A stretch of DNA of 12,604 nucleotides from positions 1 to 12,604 of the forward strand of contig RFUP01000030.1 of NCBI GenBank assembly GCA_009922885.1, read 5' to 3'. This document shows positions 1 to 6,445 of the stretch, piece after piece. Positions within the stretch are counted from its first letter, which is position 1, and the number at the start of each line of letters is the position of its first letter. Source of the stretch: Paracoccaceae bacterium. GTDB taxonomy: Bacteria; Pseudomonadota; Alphaproteobacteria; Rhodobacterales; Rhodobacteraceae. The notes below the pieces were generated by a model that worked only from the letters and a program-made list of their open reading frames with translations, ran no database searches and was not told where the DNA came from. A program made the position numbers and the translations under genes.

Positions 1-1186
1 CGCCACGGCGCTGTTGCGGGCGGCCACCCGAGGGCCCCGAAGGCGGCGCGATATCCGACCACGGACGCCCCGAGGCAACCGGAATTTTCGCCTTCAACAC
101 CTTCTCGATGTCGCGCAATTCGCCCATTTCCTCGGGCGAGCAATAGGCAATCGCCTTGCCTTCACGCCCAGCCCGTGCAGTGCGGCCAATCCGGTGCACA
201 TAGGATTCCGGCACATTCGGCAGCTCGAAGTTATAGACGTGCTTCACTTCCGGAATATCGAGGCCGCGCGCGGCCACATCGGTAGCCACCAGCACCCGCA
301 ACTTCCCGTCGCGGAAATCCTGCAACGCCCGCTCGCGCTGGCCTTGGCTCTTGTTGCCGTGGATCGCCGCACAGGCAAAGCCCTTGCTTTCGAGGATCTT
401 CGAAAGCTTCTCCATCCCGTGCTTGGTGCGCCCGAAAACAAGCGCCAACTCGTCGCGATGCGCATCGAGATGTTCGATCAGAAGGTCGATCTTCACGGCC
501 TTGGCGACGAAATGCACTTCCTGCGCAATCTTTTCCGCGGCCTGTCCGGGCGGGTTCACCTGAACCTTCACCGGATTAAAGAGGAACGCGCCCGCGATCT
601 CTTCCATCTGCTTCGGCATCGTGGCCGAAAACAGCATGGTCTGACGCGCACGCGGCAGAAGGGCTGCAATCTTGCGGAGTGCATGGATGAAGCCCATGTC
701 GAGCATCTGGTCGGCTTCATCAAGCACGAGGAACCCGCAGCCATTGAGGTTGACCGAGCGCCGCCCGATCAGATCCATCAACCGCCCCGGCGTGGCGACG
801 AGAATATCGACACCCTGAGACATTGCCCGCTCTTGCGGCGACATGCCCACACCGCCCACGATGGACGTGACGCGGATCTTGGTGCCATCGGTGAAGGTCT
901 TGATCGAGGCTTCGATCTGGCGCACCAGCTCGCGCGTCGGCGCAAGGATCAGCGAACGGCAGGATTTCGGCGTGGGTCGCGTCGGATCGGCGGTAAGGCG
1001 CTGCACCAGCGGCAGGCCGAAGGCCAGCGTTTTGCCAGTGCCGGTTTTCGCCAGCCCCATCACGTCGCGCCCATCAAGCGCTGGAGGAATAGCCCCCGCC
1101 TGGATCGGCGTGGGTTCAGTGATCCCCGCACGCGTCGCGCGGGTCAGAAGAGCCTGATCGAGGCCCAGTTCAGCAAAAGTCGTCAT
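1..1186 (-). CDS. DEAD-box ATP-dependent RNA helicase (RhlE-like), C-terminus cut by window edge
   Basis: Reading the minus strand from the ATG at 1186 gives 395 residues with no stop before the window edge. All core helicase motifs are visible: Q motif with TPIQ at 26-29, Walker A AKTGTGKT at 46-53, motif Ia PTREL at 83-87, TPGR at 132-135, DEAD at 156-159, SAT at 187-189 and the arginine-finger motif HRIGRTARAG at 331-340. Proteins of this family unwind short RNA duplexes using ATP and act in ribosome assembly, RNA decay and cold adaptation. The last visible residues turn Gly/Pro/Arg/Ser-rich, as expected for the basic tail of RhlE-type proteins; the tail end and stop are outside. The start is supported by AAGGA five bases upstream (complement of 1192-1196). 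The gene is divergent from the Mur/Fur regulator. Assignment to the superfamily is certain; the RhlE subfamily is inferred from the overall look. Confidence 0.95.
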   Translation of the reverse strand, partial: MTTFAELGLDQALLTRATRAGITEPTPIQAGAIPPALDGRDVMGLAKTGTGKTLAFGLPLVQRLTADPTRPTPKSCRSLILAPTRELVRQIEASIKTFTDGTKIRVTSIVGGVGMSPQERAMSQGVDILVATPGRLMDLIGRRSVNLNGCGFLVLDEADQMLDMGFIHALRKIAALLPRARQTMLFSATMPKQMEEIAGAFLFNPVKVQVNPPGQAAEKIAQEVHFVAKAVKIDLLIEHLDAHRDELALVFGRTKHGMEKLSKILESKGFACAAIHGNKSQGQRERALQDFRDGKLRVLVATDVAARGLDIPEVKHVYNFELPNVPESYVHRIGRTARAGREGKAIAYCSPEEMGELRDIEKVLKAKIPVASGRPWSDIAPPSGPSGGRPQQRRG

Positions 1187-1496
1187 ATCAATCCTTAAGG
1201 GCCGCGGAACTCACCGCGCGCCCGGCATGGGTGAGAAGCGGCCTCCCCGCCCGTGCCGAATGCCCGGATGGTGCCCGCCCCTGTCTCCCACGCGTGATGT
1301 CGGGAAAATCCTGTACCGTTCCGGGGGCAACTGGCCTACGCCGCGCCCGCCTCCTGCTCACGCGGCAAGAACGGCACAGCCGCCACATGGGGGCAGCCCG
1401 CAAAGAAGTCAACAGCTTTGGCTTGCATAGGGTGGAATTCATACGCCAGCGTGGCTATAGCAGCGGCAAATTTCGCGCAGAGGAGGCTGGAAACGC
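1187..1496. other. Divergent intergenic region between helicase and Mur/Fur regulator
   Basis: About 310 GC-rich bases separate two divergently read genes and should hold both promoters. I see the helicase ribosome binding site (AAGGA, minus) and AGGAGG at 1481-1486 for the regulator. No -35/-10 pair with good match and spacing stands out on either strand. A minus-strand TTGACT (complement of 1407-1412) has no acceptable -10 at 16-18 bases. An 84-codon minus-strand frame ends one base before the helicase start, but its Arg-rich, low-information translation argues against a gene. I see no RNA gene or repeat here. Confidence 0.5.
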
Positions 1497-1916
1497 ATGA
1501 CAGAAACAATCATCGCCCGCTGCGAATCCCGTGGCCTTCGGATGACAGGCCAGCGCCGCACCATCGCCGCCGTGCTCGAAACCTCCGACGACCACCCCCA
1601 TGTCGAGGAACTCTACGCCCGCGCCTCCGCCATCGATGCCAATATCTCCCTCGCCACAGTCTACCGCACCGTGAAGCTTTTCGAGGAAGCAGGCATTCTC
1701 GACCGCCTCGAATTCGGCGATGGCCGCGCCCGCTACGAAGATGCCGACCGCGACCACCACGACCACCTGATCGACATCTCGACAGGCGAGGTGATCGAAT
1801 TCTGCGATCCCGAAATCGAAGCGCTGCAAGAAAAGATCGCCGCGAAACTCGGGTTCTCGCTGAAGGGCCATAGGCTAGAGCTTTACGGCGTCCGGACCAC
1901 CAAGCCGCAAAAGTAG
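1497..1916 (+). CDS. mur: Fur-family metalloregulator, Mur (manganese/iron) type
   Basis: The product has 139 residues, the usual Fur length. It has an N-terminal winged helix with recognition-helix region SLATVYRTVKLF at 51-62, followed by the dimerisation and metal domain with HHDHLID at 87-93. Residues at the classical Fur metal positions are present: H33, E81, H87, H88, D89, H90, E108 and H125. The two CxxC zinc motifs seen in many Fur proteins are absent; only C9 and C103 occur. Lack of CxxC together with a GLRMTGQRR N-terminus and an LIDISTGEVIEF segment resembles the rhizobial and Rhodobacter Mur branch, which senses Mn(II) and represses manganese import genes. That manganese role is inferred from resemblance; an iron-sensing Fur is the alternative. 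AGGAGG at 1481-1486 precedes the ATG by ten bases. A tandem hairpin follows the stop codon directly, so it is probably monocistronic. Confidence 0.9.
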   Translation: MTETIIARCESRGLRMTGQRRTIAAVLETSDDHPHVEELYARASAIDANISLATVYRTVKLFEEAGILDRLEFGDGRARYEDADRDHHDHLIDISTGEVIEFCDPEIEALQEKIAAKLGFSLKGHRLELYGVRTTKPQK

Positions 1917-1917
1917 C

Positions 1918-1959
1918 GGGGGCTCCGCCCCCAGCCTCCGGCTTCCCCCGGGATATTTT
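1918..1959 (+). terminator. Tandem-hairpin terminator after the Mur/Fur gene (copy 1 of a repeated element)
   Basis: A perfect hairpin GGGGGC-TCC-GCCCCC (1918-1932) begins two bases after the stop codon. It is followed by a second short hairpin AGCC-TCC-GGCT (1933-1943), a CCCCC run (1945-1949) that could pair instead with the first G run, and GGGATATTTT (1950-1959). The purine-rich tail that follows (1960-1970) is also shared with the copy after enolase. Position and structure fit a rho-independent terminator, although the T tract is short and interrupted. Confidence 0.75.
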
Positions 1960-1974
1960 GAAAAGAGAAAGATG

Positions 1975-1997
1975 GGCCATGCTTCCAGCGCATGGCC
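1975..1997. repeat. Perfect 8-bp inverted repeat upstream of the permease gene
   Basis: GGCCATGC (1975-1982) and GCATGGCC (1990-1997) form a perfect 8-bp stem with a seven-base loop. No T run follows on either strand, so it is not a typical terminator. It lies 72 bases before the permease start and could be an operator or part of a 5' leader. No function can be assigned from sequence alone. Confidence 0.4.
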
Positions 1998-2068
1998 GTT
2001 GACCCATTGGCACACTTGCCCAAGGCGCGCTTGCCCGATACCTCGGAGCGGCGAGCGGGAGGAGACCT

Positions 2069-2950
2069 ATGGAGAATATGCGCGGAGCCGCGTTGATCGT
2101 GGCGGCAATGGCGGTTTTTGCCATTGAGGACATGTTCATCAAGAAACTCTCGATGTCGGGCGTGCCCTTGGGTCAGATCCTCTGCCTCCTTGGGTTCGGT
2201 GGCGGGACGATTTTCGCGATTGTCGCGCAGAGCCGCGGCGAGCGGGTCTTGTCGCCGCTCTTTTTCGAGCGCGCCGTGGTGTTCCGCAATCTGGGCGAGA
2301 TCATCGGCACGCTGGGTTTCGTGGTGGCCATCACCCTGACGCCGATTTCTTCGGCTTCCGCGATTTTCCAAGCCAATCCCTTGGCCGTGACTCTTGGCGC
2401 GGCGCTCTTTCTCAATGAAACCGTGGGGTGGCGGCGCTGGAGTGCGATCGTGGTGGGCTTTCTGGGGGTGCTTTTGATCGTGCGCCCCGGCACCGAACAT
2501 TTCGATCCCAAGTCGCTCTTTGCGGTTCTAGCCGTGTTCGGGCTGGCGCTCCGCGATCTGGCGACGCGGGTGATCCCGAAAACCGTCACCTCCTTCCAGC
2601 TGTCCGCCTGGGGGTTCTCGACCCTGATACCGGCCGGCCTCTTGTTGTTTCTTGTCACAGGGGCTGCGCCGCGCGCGATGAGCCAGCATGAAGGGCTTTT
2701 GATGGGCGCGGCGCTTCTGTGCGGTTTGATCGGCTATTACCTGATCGTGGGCGCGATGCGGATTGGTGAAGTGAGTTTCGTGACCTCGTTCCGCTATTCA
2801 CGTCTGGTTTTCGCGCTGATCGTCGGGATGGTGTTTTTCGGCGAGAGCCCCGACGAATTGACGCTCGCGGGGTCTGCCTTGATCGTCGGCTCCGGTCTTT
2901 ATGCCTTGTTGCGTGAGCGTAGGCTGAAACGCCGCGCCCAAATCGCATGA
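2069..2950 (+). CDS. EamA/DMT-superfamily membrane permease
   Basis: The 293-residue protein is almost entirely hydrophobic, with about ten predicted membrane segments arranged as two EamA repeats (roughly 5-140 and 150-285). The end of repeat 1 has a typical signature: SASAIFQANPLAV near 95-107 followed by LFLNETVGWRRW near 113-124. Repeat 2 has the matching FVTSFRYSRLVFAL at 237-250 and FFGESP at 256-261. Such inner-membrane carriers move metabolites or drugs, often as exporters of amino acids or related compounds; the substrate cannot be told from sequence. The tail LRERRLKRRAQIA is strongly basic and probably cytoplasmic. GGAGGAG ends four bases before the chosen ATG. An in-frame ATG at 2078 would sit 13 bases from it, so the first start is preferred. 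It is followed by enolase after 84 bases on the same strand, with no obvious functional link. Confidence 0.85.
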   Translation: MENMRGAALIVAAMAVFAIEDMFIKKLSMSGVPLGQILCLLGFGGGTIFAIVAQSRGERVLSPLFFERAVVFRNLGEIIGTLGFVVAITLTPISSASAIFQANPLAVTLGAALFLNETVGWRRWSAIVVGFLGVLLIVRPGTEHFDPKSLFAVLAVFGLALRDLATRVIPKTVTSFQLSAWGFSTLIPAGLLLFLVTGAAPRAMSQHEGLLMGAALLCGLIGYYLIVGAMRIGEVSFVTSFRYSRLVFALIVGMVFFGESPDELTLAGSALIVGSGLYALLRERRLKRRAQIA

Positions 2951-3034
2951 CCGTTGGCGCAAACAGCCTTTTCCTTCGCAGGAAGCGCGCCTAAAAGCCC
3001 CGTAAATTCCGTTCAGCCCTGCAAAGGACCTCCC

Positions 3035-4312
3035 ATGAGCACGATCATCGACATTCACGCCCGCGAAATCCTCGACAGCCGTGGCAATCCCACAGTCGAG
3101 GTTGATGTGACGCTCGAAGATGGCACGATGGGGCGCGCGGCCGTTCCTTCGGGCGCCTCGACGGGCGCACATGAAGCGGTCGAGAAGCGTGATGGCGACA
3201 AGGCCCGCTACATGGGCAAAGGCGTGCTTGAGGCCTGCAGCAATGTGAATGGCGAAATCGCCGAAGCGATCCTCGGCATGGATGCGACCGAGCAGGTGGC
3301 CATCGACATGGCCATGATCGAGTTGGACGGCACCCCGAACAAGGCCCGCCTTGGCGCGAATGCCATTCTGGGCGTTTCGCTCGCCGTGGCGAAAGCCGCC
3401 GCCGAGTTTACCGCTCAACCACTTTATCGCTACGTGGGCGGCACCTCCGCGCGCCTTCTGCCGGTGCCGATGATGAACATCATCAATGGCGGTGAACATG
3501 CCGATAACCCGATCGACATCCAGGAATTCATGATCATGCCGGTTTCGGCAAGCAATATCCGTGATGCCGTGCGTATGGGTTCGGAAGTGTTCCACACGCT
3601 GAAGAAAGAACTGACGGCGCAAGGCCTCTCCACGGGCCTCGGTGATGAAGGTGGCTTTGCCCCGAACATCGCCTCGACCACGGCCGCGCTCGATCTCATC
3701 CTGAAGTCGATCGAAAAGGCCGGCTACAAGCCGGGTGAGGATATCTACCTCGCGCTCGATTGTGCCTCGACCGAATATTTCAAGAACGGCAAATACGAGA
3801 TGAAGGGCGAAGGTCTTTCGCTCACATCGGAAGAGAACGCCGAATATCTGGCCAAGCTCTGTGCAGCTTACCCGATCATCTCAATCGAAGACGGCATGAG
3901 CGAGGATGACTGGGCCGGCTGGAAGATCCTGACGGAGAAACTGGGCGACAAGGTCCAGCTCGTGGGTGACGACCTGTTCGTGACGAACCCGGCGCGGCTT
4001 GCGGACGGCATCAAGGCGGGTGTTGCCAACTCGATGCTGGTGAAGGTGAACCAGATCGGTTCGCTGACCGAGACGCTGAAAGCCGTCGATATGGCGCACC
4101 GGGCGCGCTACACTAATGTGATGTCGCACCGCTCGGGCGAAACCGAGGATGCCACGATTGCCGATCTCGCGGTTGCCACCAATTGCGGGCAGATCAAGAC
4201 CGGCTCGCTCGCGCGCTCCGACCGTCTGGCCAAGTACAACCAGCTCATCCGCATCGAGGAGATGCTGGGCGAGACGGCCGAATACGCAGGCCGCTCCATT
4301 CTGAAAGCGTAA
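3035..4312 (+). CDS. eno: Enolase (phosphopyruvate hydratase)
   Basis: This 425-residue protein is full length and catalyses 2-phosphoglycerate to phosphoenolpyruvate in glycolysis. The N-terminus STIIDIHAREILDSRGNP and the loop PSGASTGAHEA are classic. By comparison with characterised enolases, the catalytic pair is E205 (in GDEGG) and K337 (in MLVKVNQ). Mg ligands are D242, E285 and D312. H365 (SHRSGE) and K388 (GQIKTG) complete the site, and nothing is missing. The reading frame extends upstream without a stop to 2954, but homology begins at the ATG at 3035, and AAAGGA at 3023-3028 lies six bases before it. The protein is cytoplasmic; in some bacteria enolase also joins the RNA degradosome, for which there is no evidence here. 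A tandem-hairpin terminator follows seven bases after the stop. Confidence 0.99.
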   Translation: MSTIIDIHAREILDSRGNPTVEVDVTLEDGTMGRAAVPSGASTGAHEAVEKRDGDKARYMGKGVLEACSNVNGEIAEAILGMDATEQVAIDMAMIELDGTPNKARLGANAILGVSLAVAKAAAEFTAQPLYRYVGGTSARLLPVPMMNIINGGEHADNPIDIQEFMIMPVSASNIRDAVRMGSEVFHTLKKELTAQGLSTGLGDEGGFAPNIASTTAALDLILKSIEKAGYKPGEDIYLALDCASTEYFKNGKYEMKGEGLSLTSEENAEYLAKLCAAYPIISIEDGMSEDDWAGWKILTEKLGDKVQLVGDDLFVTNPARLADGIKAGVANSMLVKVNQIGSLTETLKAVDMAHRARYTNVMSHRSGETEDATIADLAVATNCGQIKTGSLARSDRLAKYNQLIRIEEMLGETAEYAGRSILKA

Positions 4313-4318
4313 AGGGTT

Positions 4319-4361
4319 GGGGGGCTTTGCCCCCCGCCTTCGGCTCCCCCCAGGATATTTT
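4319..4361 (+). terminator. Tandem-hairpin terminator after eno (copy 2 of a repeated element)
   Basis: A perfect hairpin GGGGGGC-TTT-GCCCCCC (4319-4335) is followed by GCC-TTC-GGC (4336-4344), a CCCCCC run (4346-4351) and AGGATATTTT (4352-4361). The order, spacing and the tail with GAAAGAGAAA match copy 1 after the Mur/Fur gene. The loop sequences differ (TCC in copy 1, TTT and TTC here), so stem pairing is kept while loops vary, which supports a selected RNA structure. Confidence 0.8.
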
Positions 4362-4431
4362 CGAAAGAGAAATTTGCTTTTTCGGGCGATTTGGCATGGG
4401 TTCCGCAGCCTGACGAACGTCATGACGCTTG

Positions 4432-4460
4432 CCATACGCAATCCAGACGCAATCCATACG
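4432..4460. repeat. Short 11-base-period tandem repeat upstream of rluE
   Basis: ACGCAATCCA occurs at 4436-4445 and again at 4447-4456, an 11-base period, flanked on both sides by CCATACG. A perfect palindrome CGTCATGACG lies just upstream (4418-4427). Repeats spaced by one helical turn can bind a protein cooperatively, but the region is short and this may be chance or replication slippage. Confidence 0.4.
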
Positions 4461-4508
4461 CTTCGGAAATGGCTTTTGAGCCGCAAAATAACGCGTTAGG
4501 AAAGGGGT

Positions 4509-5168
4509 ATGACCCGCCTGATCCTCCTGAACAAACCCTATGACATGCTCTGCCAGTTCACCGACAAGGGGAGCGCAGGCAGCCCGCGCGCGACCCTTTC
4601 GGAGGTGGTTCAAGTGGCGGGTGTCTACCCAGCGGGCCGCTTGGATCGTGATAGTGAGGGATTGCTTCTGCTGACCGATGACGGCCCGTTACAGGCGCGC
4701 ATCAGCGATCCTAAGCATAAGATGGAAAAGACATATTTGGTTCAGGTGGAAGGCGATATTACGCTTGAAGCGCTGGAATCTTTGGCCGAAGGCGTGCATC
4801 TGAACGATGGGATGACGCGGCCGGCAAGAGCGCGGCAGGTGGCCGAGCCCGACTGGCTCTGGCCCCGCACGCCGCCTGTACGATTTCGTAAGACTGTTCC
4901 GGAAAGCTGGATCGAGTTGACCATTTCGGAGGGGCGGAACCGCCAGGTGCGGCGGATGACGGCAGCCGTGGGATTTCCGACCTTGAGACTGATCCGCTAC
5001 CGCATCGGGGACTGGACTTTAGAGGGTTTACAGCCCGGAGAATGGCGTTTTGTCACTCCTCCAGCAGCACCGCCGAGACCGGAGCCAAAGCGACGCGCTG
5101 CGCCCGGTCCTGCAGGCCCCAGAGGAGCAAAGCCGAAATCGTTTCGGGGCGGAGGCGGCCGAGCATGA
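4509..5168 (+). CDS. rluE: RluE-like 23S rRNA pseudouridine synthase with basic C-terminal tail
   Basis: The 219-residue protein belongs to the RsuA/RluB/RluE family. The catalytic loop AGRLDRDSEGLLLLT is at 42-56 with the nucleophilic Asp at D46. The family motif EGRNRQVRRM is at 141-150, and RYRIGDWTLEGLQPGEWR lies at 163-180. An N-terminal S4 domain is absent, as in RluE, which makes pseudouridine 2457 in E. coli 23S rRNA; target identity here is inferred. The enzyme core ends near residue 182. Residues 183-219 form a Pro/Ala/Arg/Lys/Gly tail, and this tail is encoded by DNA antisense to the last codons of the opposing deacetylase-like gene. AGGA at 4498-4501 and AAAGGGG precede the ATG. 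Confidence 0.85.
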   Translation: MTRLILLNKPYDMLCQFTDKGSAGSPRATLSEVVQVAGVYPAGRLDRDSEGLLLLTDDGPLQARISDPKHKMEKTYLVQVEGDITLEALESLAEGVHLNDGMTRPARARQVAEPDWLWPRTPPVRFRKTVPESWIELTISEGRNRQVRRMTAAVGFPTLRLIRYRIGDWTLEGLQPGEWRFVTPPAAPPRPEPKRRAAPGPAGPRGAKPKSFRGGGGRA

Positions 5169-6282
5169 TCACGCCCTTTTCTTCCTGCGCCGCTTTGAAA
5201 GCCGCCTGATCGAGAAAGCGGCGGATCGTCGGAGCGCCCTGCCCCTCCCCGTCGAAATCGCGGAAGATGGTGGCCGCCGGAACGCCTTCCTTTTCCGCCA
5301 GTTTCCGCGCGGCATCGAGACCTTTGGCTTTGAAAACAAGACCATGGCCGGAGGCAGCTACCATCGAAGTGACCTGATCCGAAATCTGCTTGCTGCCTTG
5401 GAGGCCACTCATTTCGCCTTCAAGAATTCCCATTGATTCCGGTAGTTTAGCGAATTGAGCCGTCAGCGACTGTTCAACATCCGGGGCGGTGAAGTCTTGC
5501 GGAATATTGACATGGGCCAAGACTTCGAAGCCAGCCGCGCGATACTTTGCCATCACCTCCTCGGCATCTGCCCGCATGGGATCGACCGCGAAACTCAAGG
5601 GGTAAGGAAAGGCGCGCAGCGCTTCCAAACCGACAGGGCTGTCTCCGGCATCGATCAGAACAATAGCCATCAGCGGCTTATTTTTGGGGTTCTCGAACGA
5701 CGCGGCGAATTCCTCTATCGCCTTGGGAGCCCCTGACGTGGCCACACTACCACCTACCGTCGGCAAACGGCCAGACGCACCCGGCGCACGTTCGGTCAGA
5801 GGCACGACAGGAGCGCCGAAGCGGGGCGCTGCTGGTTCTTCTTGCGGGAGTGCCGCAGTCACCATGGGCTCGGCGGCTTGGGGCTTCTCCTCCGCAGGCG
5901 TAGGCTCAACAGTGGCTTGAGCCTCTGGAACCACCTCTGGCGCGGCGGGTGCCGCAGGTTCCGGCTGCGGCAAGGCACTCTCTGCGACGGCCTCAGGCGC
6001 AGGCGGCTGGGCAGGTTCCGTCGAGATGGAAAGCTCTGTTTCATCCTTAGGCGCGGCCAGCACCTCGGGGATCGCGACAACAGGCGCCTGTTCCGAAGCC
6101 ACGTCCGGAGTATTCGCCTGCCCCTCGGCAAGCGTAGGAACTTGCGGCGCTTCGGTCTGCGGTGCCGTCTCGGTGGTCACTTCAGGCGCAAGCGGCATTC
6201 CGGCTACCAGAGAAATGGACCCTGCTGCCACAACCGAAGTCAGACCGCCCCAAACCAACCCTCCAAAGAAACCGCGCGCCAT
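5053..6282 (-). CDS. Divergent polysaccharide deacetylase family protein (YibQ-like), membrane-anchored
   Basis: The product has 409 residues from the ATG at 6282. GAGG ends six bases upstream of that ATG, whereas the in-frame GTG at 6288 would abut it. Residues 3-29 form a hydrophobic signal or anchor segment. About 30-165 are a Pro/Ala/Glu-rich linker without clear fold, and about 203-409 form one globular domain. That domain has the layout of the divergent polysaccharide deacetylase family: MAIVLIDAGDS near 205-215, PLSFAVDPM near 228-236, VLAHVNIPQ near 255-262 and a C-terminal LLLWGLQDRAQ. These proteins act outside the inner membrane on or near cell-wall sugars. The canonical family motif IDDLG is LIDAG here and the GxNNHMGS segment is ILEGEMSG, so metal ligands seem to be lost and it may not be an active deacetylase. 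The 3' end overlaps rluE by 116 bases. The gene is divergent from trpG. Confidence 0.75.
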   Translation of the reverse strand: MARGFFGGLVWGGLTSVVAAGSISLVAGMPLAPEVTTETAPQTEAPQVPTLAEGQANTPDVASEQAPVVAIPEVLAAPKDETELSISTEPAQPPAPEAVAESALPQPEPAAPAAPEVVPEAQATVEPTPAEEKPQAAEPMVTAALPQEEPAAPRFGAPVVPLTERAPGASGRLPTVGGSVATSGAPKAIEEFAASFENPKNKPLMAIVLIDAGDSPVGLEALRAFPYPLSFAVDPMRADAEEVMAKYRAAGFEVLAHVNIPQDFTAPDVEQSLTAQFAKLPESMGILEGEMSGLQGSKQISDQVTSMVAASGHGLVFKAKGLDAARKLAEKEGVPAATIFRDFDGEGQGAPTIRRFLDQAAFKAAQEEKGVIMLGRLRPETISALLLWGLQDRAQRVALAPVSAVLLEE

Positions 6283-6445
6283 CGTCACCCTCTGCTTTGT
6301 TCTTTTCGGCCCTTAAATTCAGGCCCGCCACGTCCGGTCGCAGGGTGGCCCCCTTGACGCTCCGGCGCAAGCCTGAACAAGTATACCCCGACCGGGGGCG
6401 TGGCCTCCAGCCCCGACGTGGCTCCTAAGACCCGAAAGATGAGAA
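6283..6445. promoter_or_regulatory. Divergent region between deacetylase-like gene and trpG; likely holds the trp operon promoter
   Basis: The 163-base gap should drive the trp-moa operon on the plus strand. TTGACG (6354-6359) matches five of six -35 positions, and TATACC (6382-6387) resembles a -10. The 22 bases between them exceed the normal 16-18, so they may not belong together. A short GC hairpin CCCC-GACC-GGGG (6386-6397) follows. GCCACGTC near 6326 and GACGTGGC near 6414 are complementary across the region. No attenuator with a Trp-codon leader peptide and start codon could be confirmed. The trpG ribosome binding site is weak. Confidence 0.3.

Noticed and set aside
14..1198. A 394-codon plus-strand frame opposite the helicase.
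   Set aside because: The minus strand encodes every DEAD-box motif over the same span. The plus frame is an antisense shadow without known domain features.
1188..1442. An 84-codon minus-strand frame ending one base before the helicase start.
   Set aside because: Its translation is Arg-rich with no recognisable motif, there is no good ribosome binding site, and it fills the space where promoters are expected.
2954..3034. An N-terminal extension of enolase using an upstream TTG.
   Set aside because: Enolase homology begins at the ATG at 3035, which has its own AAAGGA at the right distance. The extension has no family resemblance.
6283..6288. A GTG start for the deacetylase-like protein at 6288.
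   Set aside because: The GAGG ribosome binding site would directly abut it, while the ATG at 6282 has a normal six-base spacing.
5842..6357. Long plus-strand frames opposite the deacetylase-like gene, up to 171 codons.
   Set aside because: They mirror the Pro/Ala/Glu-rich linker of the minus-strand gene, translate to Arg-rich low-complexity sequence and lack motifs. They are antisense shadows.
6377..6442. A possible Trp-rich leader peptide before trpG: an open frame with Trp codons at 6401 and 6419 ending in TGA at 6440-6442.
   Set aside because: The frame has a stop at 6374-6376 and no ATG, GTG or TTG start between that stop and the Trp codons, and no convincing antiterminator/terminator pair follows. 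Two Trp codons in a GC-rich frame can be chance.
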